A model generated the notes under the pieces. That model had not been told where the DNA came from. It made no database searches and worked only from the letters and a program-made list of their open reading frames with translations. This document shows positions 8,075 through 13,857 of a stretch of 13,857 nucleotides of DNA, in pieces. Source of the stretch: JBHGBB01 sp041946755 (GTDB lineage Bacteria > UBP4 > UBA4092 > JAOAEQ01); assembly GCA_041946755.1 (NCBI GenBank), contig JBHGBB010000098.1:1-13857 (forward strand), written 5' to 3'. The position numbers were made by a program, and so were the translations under genes. Numbering within the stretch: the first letter of the stretch is position 1; each line of letters starts with the position of its first letter.

Positions 8075-9229
8075 TTATTCTTCAGGTTTGGTTAGTTTCC
8101 GGTATTCCTGCTGCGCGAATCGGTCAGTCATGCCGGCAATATAATCGCAAACTACCCGATATTTCGAATCCACCCCGGTTTTAAGTTTTGCCTGCCATTT
8201 GGGTGGTAACGATTTCGGTTTTTCGAGATATATTTGAAATAGTTCGATCATATTCTTTTTCGATTTCTCTACCGCGCGCATTACCCGATGATGTCGATAT
8301 ACTTTCGTAAACAAAAACGATTTTAACTCTTGATTCAATGCCTGCATTTCCTGACTAAACACCGCCAGTTTATCCGGCTGTTTGCGGATATCGGTTATCG
8401 ATTGAATATTATATTCCGCGATATTCTTTTCGGTTTGCTTGACCGCATCAGTTACCTGCAGATTGATTAATTTCCGGATCGCTTTATGCCGGAGTTTAGT
8501 CGGTTCGATATTCGAGTCCATTTCGAGAATCATTTTTTTCACCCGGCACCATAATTCGACTTGTTCCAAATCCGATTCCGAGATCAATGTTTCTTCCAGA
8601 CTATCATCCAAATCATGATTGTTATACGCTATTTCATCAGCGACATCAACAATCTGCGCTTCCAGAACCGGTGGGACTTGCGGGTTCCAATCAGCATCGA
8701 GTAACGGAGTATCATATGAAGTAGAATGTTTGATTATCGCTTCTCTGATTTCAAAACATAAATTTAACCCGGGGAATGCCGAATATTTCTCTTCTAAAAT
8801 ATCGACGACTCTTAATCCATGCCGGTTATGTTCGAACCCGCCATGGTTCAGCATCAGCTGATGTAATGCTTCTTCACCGGCATGGCCGAACGGGGTATGC
8901 CCCAAATCATGCGCTAACGATATCGCTTCTGTTAAATCTTCATTCAATCTTAATAATCGGGCGATAGTTCTGGCAATTTGCGCGACTTCTAACGTATGGG
9001 TTAACCGAGTTCGATAATGATCCCCTTCGTGGGTAACAAAAACCTGGGTCTTGTATTCCAATCTCCGGAACGCATTACAATGCAGAATCCGATCTCGATC
9101 TCGCTGGAATGCTGCCCGTAACTCATGTTCCGGTTCGGGATACTTTCTGCCTTGCGATAACGCGCTTTTCATTGCAAAAGGAGCTAATATTTTTTCTTCT
9201 AGCTTCTCATATTCCTTACGAGCGAGCAT
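8075..9229 (-). CDS. dgt: Deoxyguanosinetriphosphate triphosphohydrolase-like protein (HD domain)
   Basis: The protein hydrolyses dNTPs to deoxynucleoside and triphosphate (family knowledge), affecting nucleotide pools and sometimes phage defence. The N-terminal signature FQRDRDRILHCNAFRRLEYK (41-60) is followed by VTHEGDHYRTRLTHTLEV. The metal-binding HD residues are His78, His107-Asp108 in LAHDLGHTPFGH, and Asp195 in QIVDVADEIAYNNHDLDD. Length (384) is that of the short bacterial dGTPase-like subgroup. Several members act on dNTPs other than dGTP, so substrate preference is not settled. The ATG at 9229 has a good ribosome site on the minus strand, AAGGG (plus-strand 9239-9243), 9 bases upstream. 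This site overlaps the outer edge of the inverted-repeat cassette at 9242-9720, so the cassette supplies the immediate leader of dgt. Confidence 0.95.
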   Translation of the reverse strand: MLARKEYEKLEEKILAPFAMKSALSQGRKYPEPEHELRAAFQRDRDRILHCNAFRRLEYKTQVFVTHEGDHYRTRLTHTLEVAQIARTIARLLRLNEDLTEAISLAHDLGHTPFGHAGEEALHQLMLNHGGFEHNRHGLRVVDILEEKYSAFPGLNLCFEIREAIIKHSTSYDTPLLDADWNPQVPPVLEAQIVDVADEIAYNNHDLDDSLEETLISESDLEQVELWCRVKKMILEMDSNIEPTKLRHKAIRKLINLQVTDAVKQTEKNIAEYNIQSITDIRKQPDKLAVFSQEMQALNQELKSFLFTKVYRHHRVMRAVEKSKKNMIELFQIYLEKPKSLPPKWQAKLKTGVDSKYRVVCDYIAGMTDRFAQQEYRKLTKPEE

Positions 9230-9241
9230 ATTTTTATACCC

Positions 9242-9287
9242 TTATTAAATTCCAAGTTCCAAAATCCAAATACCAAATAAGCTCCAA
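9242..9287 (+). repeat. Left inverted-repeat arm with 7-base periodicity
   Basis: The CC of a CCAAATT-like unit recurs at 9252, 9259, 9266, 9273, then after an 11-base step at 9284, and twice more inside the cassette (9291, 9298). The core TCCAAGTTCCAAAATCCAA (9251-9269) is the exact reverse complement of 9693-9711. Confidence 0.9.
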
Positions 9288-9309
9288 ATTCCAAATTCCA
9301 AACTAAATT

Positions 9310-9675
9310 TTAAACAGACTTATCTACTATCGAACTAAAGATTTTCTTTAATTCATTGGCTTCGTTTATTAAGGTATTACCTTCATTCTCAAATTGCTGC
9401 TCATTGGTTTCGATTAATAACCGTAACCAATATGCAGACTCTTTTGCTTCTTTACGACATATTTTGACTCTTAGAACAAAATCTTTTTTGCTAAATGACT
9501 CATTAGCTTCAATATAATTTGCTCCGACTGAACCAGAAGATCGGATAACTTGTTTAACATATTCAGCATTACTAAGGGTATGCGGCATTTTCTTACAATA
9601 TTTATTCACTTGCTTAGCAAATTGAAACGTTCGTTCACCCAAATCCTGTTTTTTGGACTTTGAAATTTCAGTCAT
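9310..9675 (-). CDS. Four-helix bundle protein (23S rRNA intervening-sequence / S23 family)
   Basis: This 121-residue protein matches the four-helix-bundle (S23, IVP) family. The hallmarks are DLGERTFQFAKQVNKYCKKM (11-30), the central VIRSSGSVGANYIEANESFS block and the KICRKEAKESAYWLRLLIET helix. The family was first seen encoded in intervening sequences of 23S rRNA in Leptospira and Coxiella and is now common as stand-alone copies in uncultured bacteria. Its structure is a pentameric helical bundle and its role is unknown. Length is normal and the frame is intact. The start ATG (9675) is the innermost base of the right repeat arm, so the leader consists only of repeat sequence and has no Shine-Dalgarno; no other Met occurs before residue 30. 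Its richer use of A/T codons than its neighbours fits acquisition, but I judged this only by eye. Confidence 0.88.
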   Translation of the reverse strand: MTEISKSKKQDLGERTFQFAKQVNKYCKKMPHTLSNAEYVKQVIRSSGSVGANYIEANESFSKKDFVLRVKICRKEAKESAYWLRLLIETNEQQFENEGNTLINEANELKKIFSSIVDKSV

Positions 9676-9720
9676 TGGAATTTATTTGGAACTTGGATTT
9701 TGGAACTTGGATTTTAGTAA
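9675..9720 (-). repeat. Right inverted-repeat arm
   Basis: The GG of the complementary unit occurs at 9710, 9703, 9696 and 9689 and, after an 11-base step, at 9678. This is the exact mirror image of the outer five units of the left arm. Positions 9693-9711 pair perfectly with 9251-9269. The outer part (9693-9720) matches the left arm at 26 of 28 positions. The arm doubles as the 5' leader of the four-helix-bundle gene. Confidence 0.9.
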
Positions 9721-9736
9721 CGCAATATTTATTAAG

Positions 9737-10636
9737 CTAACCCTTAATTCCGGCTAATTTAATTCCTTCAACGAAGAACCGCTGGTTGAATATAAATAGA
9801 ATAATGATTGGGGCAAGCATAATAATGGATCCAGCCATTAATAAGGTCCATTCGGTAGTATAGAGCCCTTGGAATGACGCTAAACCTACTGGCAGCGTTT
9901 TCATTTCGATTGAATTGGTGACAATCAGCGGCCACATGAAATCTTTCCAACTACCCATAAATACGAAAGTAGTTAAGGTAGCTAATGCTGGTTTTGATAA
10001 CGGCAAGGTAATCCGGCGGTATATTCCGAACAAAGTTGAGCCATCGATTTTCGCTGCCTCTTCCAATTCCACTGGCAACGACATAAAGAATTGGCGCAGC
10101 ATAAACGTACCATAAGCGGAAAACATCCCGGGAACAATTAACGCAAAATAGGAATCGATACCAACCGGTTTTCCGAAAAATGAGCCGAATACAAATAAAT
10201 CGGTACTCCAGATTTCACCGAATTTCCGTAATAAAATAAATACCGGGATCATGGTAACTACTCCCGGAATCATCATCGTCGCCAGATATCCGAAAAAGAG
10301 TTTATCCCGCCCGGGAAAATTCAACCGGGCGAAGGCAAATGCTGCCAGAGAACTGGTAATCACCTGACCAAGGGTGATACAAATCGTAACAAAAATGGTG
10401 TTGAAATAAAAGCGAGGAAAAGGTACTGCAGTCCATGCGGACGGATAGTTCGCCCAGACTATCGGATTCGGAACAAGTTGTTTTAAAAAATTATCCGGAA
10501 TAGTAAATACCGCACTCGGTTCTTTTAACGAAGTCGCTACCATCCAGACAAAGGGTAGCAGCATGGTTACTGCACCGATACTCAGGAATATATAAGCGAA
10601 ACTTTTTTTGTATATTTCCTTCTTCTTCTTATCCAT
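9737..10636 (-). CDS. Sugar ABC transporter permease, CUT1 family (MalG/UgpE/AraQ-like)
   Basis: This is one of the two inner-membrane subunits of a carbohydrate ABC importer. Six hydrophobic segments are visible at about 13-35, 79-104, 115-137, 160-182, 216-238 and 264-285. The EAA loop that docks the ATPase is EEAAKIDGSTLFGIYRRITL (192-211), with the conserved Gly199. The C-terminus FVEGIKLAGIKG matches the usual end of MalG-type permeases. Length (299) is slightly above the usual 270-285. The start ATG lies 46 bases after the MalF-like gene and has no clear ribosome site; the two are almost certainly co-transcribed. Substrate cannot be deduced: it may be a mono- or oligosaccharide, glycerol-3-phosphate or similar. 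Confidence 0.94.
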   Translation of the reverse strand: MDKKKKEIYKKSFAYIFLSIGAVTMLLPFVWMVATSLKEPSAVFTIPDNFLKQLVPNPIVWANYPSAWTAVPFPRFYFNTIFVTICITLGQVITSSLAAFAFARLNFPGRDKLFFGYLATMMIPGVVTMIPVFILLRKFGEIWSTDLFVFGSFFGKPVGIDSYFALIVPGMFSAYGTFMLRQFFMSLPVELEEAAKIDGSTLFGIYRRITLPLSKPALATLTTFVFMGSWKDFMWPLIVTNSIEMKTLPVGLASFQGLYTTEWTLLMAGSIIMLAPIIILFIFNQRFFVEGIKLAGIKG

Positions 10637-10682
10637 AAAGGTTAAATCTCTATCCGCCTTAGGTTGACCGTAATATATAATT

Positions 10683-11729
10683 TTAGAAATATTGTACTTT
10701 TCTCCCGCCGTATTTCCAATTCAATAGGGTTACGATAAAGACTAAAAAGAATAAGACCCAGGCGATTGTCGCTGCTTTCCCCATTTTAAACCAGACGAAG
10801 GCGTTGTTATAGATATAATAGCTTAAGGTCGTACTTGCGCCGGCTGGACCGCCATTGGTCATAATATATGCGGCATCGAATCCGCCCTGGAATCCGCCAA
10901 TAAGACTCATAGTAAATATGAAAAATGTTGTGGGGGAAAGCATCGGCCAGGTAATATGCCAGAACTTCTGCCAGCCGGAAGCGCCATCGATATCAGCCGC
11001 TTCATATAAATGCGACGGGACATTCTGCAATCCCGCTAAATAGAGAATCATATTTACTCCACCGATTCCACCCCAGAAAAACATCAGCATTAATGCCGGT
11101 TTTACCCAAGCGGTACTACTCAACCAATCCGGACCGAATATTCTCAGTCCGAATAATCGGCCGAATTTGGTTATACAATCATTAATCAATCCAAAATCAG
11201 TATTGAATAACCATCGCCATAATAGATAGGTAGCAACGCCGGTAGTAATCGTCGGCAGGAAATAAATCGTTCGAAAGATTACCATCCCTTTGATTTTCTG
11301 ATTTAATACGATCGCCAGGAAAAGCGAGCCGGCCATGACGATCGGAATATTCAACATTAAAAAAATGGTGTTACCCAGATATTTCCAGAAATAAGGGTCT
11401 TTCGGTTCCATCACTTGCCAGAACAGGATATAATCCCACCAATGATGGACCGTATCCGGAATAGTGGTAAATCCGAGCAGATTGATGAAGTTCGATATTC
11501 CGACGAATTTCGGTGGGGTTAATAGATCCCAGTCAACGAAACTCAAAATAAACGAGGCCAGAACCGGTAATGAAGTAAAAATCAGGAATCCGACTATATT
11601 CGGTAAAATAAACGCATACCCGGCAATAATTTCGTTTAGTTTACGTCTGGTTTTTGGTGTCATTTGATATAAAAAGGTTATTCTCGGCGCTGTTTTATCG
11701 CCATTAGCCAATATTTCGTCGATAAACAA
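10683..11729 (-). CDS. Sugar ABC transporter permease, CUT1 family (MalF/UgpA-like)
   Basis: This is the partner of the MalG-like permease. Six hydrophobic segments lie at about 34-64, 117-144, 150-176, 210-233, 262-282 and 318-338. The EAA loop is YEAADIDGASGWQKFWHITW (242-261), and the family's TNGGP (291-295) is present. The loop between the first two helices (about 66-117, rich in Trp, with DTVHHWWDYILFW) is longer than in typical CUT1 permeases, where it is nearer 25-35 residues. The coordinates use a TTG start. CAGG directly abuts it, too close for a normal ribosome site, so an ATG at residue 23 (base 11663), just before the conserved part, is a serious alternative; that one has no ribosome site either. 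No solute-binding protein precedes it and no ATPase follows, so these must be encoded elsewhere. Confidence 0.92.
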   Translation of the reverse strand: MFIDEILANGDKTAPRITFLYQMTPKTRRKLNEIIAGYAFILPNIVGFLIFTSLPVLASFILSFVDWDLLTPPKFVGISNFINLLGFTTIPDTVHHWWDYILFWQVMEPKDPYFWKYLGNTIFLMLNIPIVMAGSLFLAIVLNQKIKGMVIFRTIYFLPTITTGVATYLLWRWLFNTDFGLINDCITKFGRLFGLRIFGPDWLSSTAWVKPALMLMFFWGGIGGVNMILYLAGLQNVPSHLYEAADIDGASGWQKFWHITWPMLSPTTFFIFTMSLIGGFQGGFDAAYIMTNGGPAGASTTLSYYIYNNAFVWFKMGKAATIAWVLFFLVFIVTLLNWKYGGRKVQYF

Positions 11730-11748
11730 CCTGATTTATTGAATAAAA

Positions 11749-11777
11749 ACTATATCAAGAAATAACTCGTTCGTCAA
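11749..11777 (-). promoter_or_regulatory. Candidate sigma70 promoter of the permease operon
   Basis: Reading the minus strand, TTGACG (plus 11772-11777) and TATAGT (plus 11749-11754) are separated by exactly 17 bases, and each matches five of six consensus positions. This is the best promoter-like sequence in the window. Transcription would start near 11742, giving a leader of about 13 bases to the TTG start or about 80 to the alternative ATG at 11663. Confidence 0.5.
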
Positions 11778-11807
11778 TTGCGATTTTGTATGATAAAATA
11801 TTATAGT
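11778..11807 (+). promoter_or_regulatory. Candidate promoter of the PIG-L gene, back-to-back with the permease promoter
   Basis: TTGCGA (11778-11783, four of six) and TATAGT (11802-11807, five of six) are spaced by 18 bases. Its -35 element directly abuts the -35 element of the divergent permease promoter. Transcription would begin near 11814, about 33 bases before the TTG start codon. Confidence 0.35.
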
Positions 11808-11829
11808 TGTTTGAATAGCATATAACCTC

Positions 11830-11852
11830 ATACATAGGATACCTATTTGTAT
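11830..11852. promoter_or_regulatory. Imperfect palindrome over the ribosome site and start codon of the PIG-L gene
   Basis: ATACATAGG (11830-11838) is complementary to CCTA..TGTAT (11842-11852) apart from a two-base bulge, with a three-base centre. It covers AGGA (11836-11839), which is the ribosome site, and the TTG start codon. It could be an operator or a small RNA hairpin that limits translation. It is short enough to be chance. Confidence 0.25.
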
Positions 11853-13211
11853 AAGATCATATCGCTTACCATATTCGTTTTTGCCTCTTATTTCAGCTTC
11901 AATTCGCCTGCGTTACCGGAAGAAATCAAACCGATATCTCCAATAACTCAAACCGATCGGATTCTGATTCTAGCGCCGCATCCGGATGATGAATCGATTG
12001 GAACTGCAGGTATTATTCAGGAAGCGGTTAAGGTCGGCGCGCAATGTAAAATCGTTTGTTTTACCAATGGTGATCATAATCAATGGGCGTTTATTGTCGA
12101 TACCAAACACATTCCGTTACGGCAGAAAGAGTTCATCCGGCTGGGAGAAGAGCGTCGGCAAGAAAGCATCGCTGCAATGGCTTATTTCGGTATCCGGCGA
12201 ACCAATCTGATTTTTCTCGGATATCCGGATTTCGGTACTTTAAAAATGTTTACCGATTATTGGGATACGCCGAAACCATTTCGCGGGTTCTTAACCCGAA
12301 TCGATAAAGTCCCTTATCCGGAAGCATTATCTCCGGGAACGCCCTATGTTAGCGAAAGTATCCTTAAAGATCTAAAAACGATTTTATCGAAATATCAACC
12401 GACGAAAATTTTCGTTTCTCACCCGGCAGATACCAACCGGGACCATCGAGCACTCTATTTATATCTGCGAGTAGCGTTATGGGATTTGGAAAAGTCTATT
12501 CCGCGACCGGAATTATATCCCTATTTGATACATATGCCCGGCTGGCCGTATCGTATAGGACCGCGTCCGGAATTGATTCTTGAACCGCCGACCAATTTAC
12601 CGGAAGTAATCTGGCAGCGGTTTATTTTATCGCCGGAACAATTAATTAGAAAACGGGCTGCCATCTCAATCTATAAAACCCAGTTTCGGTCCCATCTCTA
12701 TCCATTCGCCCGGAAAAACGAGTTGTTTGGCGATTATCCGATAATCAAACTGCATCAACAGCCGCTACCGGTAACCGACTGGCAGAAATTAGCATTGGTC
12801 ATAGATACGACCCAATATGAAATCGAAAATGGACTCATCCAACAGAAGAAAATTTCGGCATTAGCTTATGCTGAACACAATGGCAATGTAGTAATTAAAA
12901 TAAACCTGCAAAAAATACTCGATGAAACGCTGGGAATATCCATCTACCTTTTCGGATACAAATCGCAAACCGCGTTCTCGAAAATGCCAAAAATCAGGAT
13001 TGCTCTGGATCTGCTTGGAATCAAAGTGTTTAATATGTCACAACGAATCCAGGCATCGAATATCCAATTTAGTTCTGATAAACAGAATATTTTTGTAACC
13101 GTTCCGATCTCGATTCTCGATAACCCGAAATATATTCTTACTTCCGCTTATTCCCGAACCGGCGATCTACCCATCGATGAAACTGCCTGGCGAATCCTGG
13201 AATTAAACTAA
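11847..13211 (+). CDS. Exported PIG-L/LmbE-family N-deacetylase with an extra C-terminal domain
   Basis: PIG-L enzymes are zinc-dependent deacetylases of N-acetylglucosamine groups in glycolipids, mycothiol or bacillithiol precursors, and antibiotics. The zinc and catalytic motif HPDDE (45-49) and the second motif HPADTNRDH (192-200) are intact, so His45, Asp48 and His200 should bind zinc and Asp47 act as base. Residues 1-22 form a signal peptide (positive Lys3, hydrophobic core, probable cleavage after Ser-Pro-Ala22; no lipobox), so the enzyme should act outside the cytoplasmic membrane. The catalytic domain ends near residue 300. Residues 309-454 are a strand-rich extension that I do not recognise. 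The start is TTG: AGGA (11836-11839) sits seven bases upstream, and the signal peptide begins directly there. A GNAT gene follows after 4 bp. The substrate is unknown; the divergent sugar permeases suggest a carbohydrate. Confidence 0.9.
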   Translation: MYKIISLTIFVFASYFSFNSPALPEEIKPISPITQTDRILILAPHPDDESIGTAGIIQEAVKVGAQCKIVCFTNGDHNQWAFIVDTKHIPLRQKEFIRLGEERRQESIAAMAYFGIRRTNLIFLGYPDFGTLKMFTDYWDTPKPFRGFLTRIDKVPYPEALSPGTPYVSESILKDLKTILSKYQPTKIFVSHPADTNRDHRALYLYLRVALWDLEKSIPRPELYPYLIHMPGWPYRIGPRPELILEPPTNLPEVIWQRFILSPEQLIRKRAAISIYKTQFRSHLYPFARKNELFGDYPIIKLHQQPLPVTDWQKLALVIDTTQYEIENGLIQQKKISALAYAEHNGNVVIKINLQKILDETLGISIYLFGYKSQTAFSKMPKIRIALDLLGIKVFNMSQRIQASNIQFSSDKQNIFVTVPISILDNPKYILTSAYSRTGDLPIDETAWRILELN

Positions 13212-13215
13212 AGCA

Positions 13216-13857
13216 ATGAACCAAATTATCTTTCGTCCCTACCAAACAAACGACCGGGCTGCGGTACAAGAAATCGCTTACGATACCGCATTTTTCGGTG
13301 ATTCCGGGCAAGCGTTTTTCACCGATCGTATTATTTTATCTGAAGTACTCACTGCCTATTTTACTGATTATGAACCGACCTCATGTTTTATTGCTGAAAA
13401 GGATAATCTGGTTATCGGGTACTTGATAGGAACAAAACAAGCGGATAAAGTATTTCGCTATTTCTATACGAAAATCTTGCCGGGATTGCTTGTGAAATCA
13501 ATATACCGTGGTGTGTTTTTTAAATTTAAAAACATAAAGTTTATCTCTAATTTAGTTCGGAGTTATTTGCGGGGCGAATTCGAATTACCGGAATCGATTA
13601 AATCGTATCCGGCAACGTTACATATCAATGTTCGGGCAGGATATCGGAATTTCGGGATCGGGGCGAAATTGATTGAGACCTATTGCCAGTATCTGATTCG
13701 AGAAAAAATCGCTGGGGTCCATTTGCAAACGATGTCTGAGAATGCCAGCCGGTTTTTCCAGCAGCAAGGATTCGTGATTCTACAACAAAACAAACGAACC
13801 TATTTCCGGTATTTGCTGCATAAAGATATCCCCATCTATCTGTGCGGGAAAAAACTT
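13216..13857 (+). CDS. GNAT-family N-acetyltransferase, 3' end beyond the window
   Basis: The frame opens at ATG 13216, 4 bases after the PIG-L stop, and stays open for 214 codons to the window edge. The N-terminus (IIFRPYQTNDRAAVQEIAYD) is the usual first strand and helix of GNAT proteins. FIAEKDNLVIGYLIG (58-72) is the central hairpin. NVRAGYRNFGIGAKLIETY (138-156) holds the acetyl-CoA pyrophosphate-binding R-x-x-G-x-G (Arg144, Gly147, Gly149). NASRFFQQQGFVIL (176-189) is the family's last helix and strand. A basic, aromatic insert at about 78-125 (RYFYTKILPGLLVKSIYRGV and on) lies between the central hairpin and the CoA-binding strand and is longer than in minimal GNATs. The 4-bp spacing implies translational coupling with the deacetylase. 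The acceptor substrate is unknown. Confidence 0.85.
   Translation, partial: MNQIIFRPYQTNDRAAVQEIAYDTAFFGDSGQAFFTDRIILSEVLTAYFTDYEPTSCFIAEKDNLVIGYLIGTKQADKVFRYFYTKILPGLLVKSIYRGVFFKFKNIKFISNLVRSYLRGEFELPESIKSYPATLHINVRAGYRNFGIGAKLIETYCQYLIREKIAGVHLQTMSENASRFFQQQGFVILQQNKRTYFRYLLHKDIPIYLCGKKL

Larger units (their letters stand above)
9242..9720. mobile_element. Compact inverted-repeat cassette carrying a four-helix-bundle gene
   Basis: A 479-bp unit is bounded by 46-bp inverted repeats (9242-9287 and 9675-9720; 40 of 46 positions complementary, including 19 consecutive). It contains one gene, of the S23/four-helix-bundle family, which occupies nearly all the space between the arms. It lies 12 bp outside the dgt start codon and 16 bp beyond the MalG-like stop codon. 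No transposase is present, so if mobile it would need help in trans. The relatives known from intervening sequences in 23S rRNA are also bounded by complementary arms, which is why I regard it as an IVS-like or MITE-like cassette. Mobility itself is inference. No convincing target-site duplication was found. Confidence 0.55.

Noticed and set aside
8075..9229. dgt plus neighbours considered as a phage-defence island
   Set aside because: Some dGTPases act in defence, but this is the common housekeeping-like form and no other defence gene is in the window.
9250..9302. Array of CCAAATT-like repeats considered as a CRISPR or minisatellite
   Set aside because: The 7-base unit is far too short, there are no spacers and no cas genes, and it forms one half of an inverted repeat around a gene.
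9242..9735. TTATTAA at 9242-9248 and 9729-9735 considered as a target-site duplication
   Set aside because: The left copy lies inside the repeat arm and the right copy lies 9 bases outside the other arm, so they do not bracket the element symmetrically. In AT-rich sequence a 7-base match is easily chance.
9732..9747. TTAAG/CTTAA inverted repeat over the stop codon of the MalG-like gene considered as a terminator
   Set aside because: Five AT-rich pairs and no following T-run on the minus strand; not convincing.

Overview
The window is a 13.9 kb piece of a bacterial chromosome, moderately AT-rich by eye. The gene set (recG, a GAF/PAS histidine kinase, a YgfK-type Fe-S flavoprotein, a B12-type radical SAM protein, a dGTPase, a pair of sugar-type ABC permeases, a signal-peptide-bearing PIG-L deacetylase and a GNAT acetyltransferase) is typical of a free-living uncultured bacterium. 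Nothing seen here fixes the phylum. Many genes lack a clear Shine-Dalgarno sequence and two probably start at TTG. There are no rRNA or tRNA genes, CRISPR arrays or recognisable transposases.

Layout. Positions 1-8020 are all on the plus strand: the 3' part of recG (open at the left edge), an orphan cytoplasmic histidine kinase, a 1019-residue YgfK homologue and a B12-binding radical SAM enzyme. The gaps of 75-210 bp each hold at most a weak promoter or hairpin, so these look like separate units rather than one operon. Positions 8075-11729 are on the minus strand: two CUT1-type permeases (MalF-like, then MalG-like), a small four-helix-bundle gene, and a dNTP triphosphohydrolase (dgt). A 117 bp divergent region (11730-11846) with back-to-back candidate promoters separates these from the plus-strand pair at 11847-13857: an exported PIG-L deacetylase followed 4 bp later by a GNAT acetyltransferase that runs off the right edge.

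The most unusual structure is at 9242-9720. A 121-residue four-helix-bundle gene (the S23 / 23S rRNA intervening-sequence protein family) is enclosed by 46-bp imperfect inverted repeats (40 of 46 positions complementary, with a perfect 19-bp core). Each arm is built from a CCAAATT-like unit repeated every 7 bases, with one 11-base step at the mirror-image position. The whole 479-bp unit sits tightly between the dgt start codon and the MalG-like stop codon. It looks like a compact mobile or IVS-like cassette carrying only this gene, placed outside rRNA.

Functional links are modest. The permease pair, the secreted deacetylase and the acetyltransferase could belong to uptake and remodelling of (amino)sugars, but no substrate-binding protein or ATPase is in view, so this is inference. 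YgfK lies apart from the purine/selenium genes that accompany it in E. coli, and the kinase has no adjacent response regulator.
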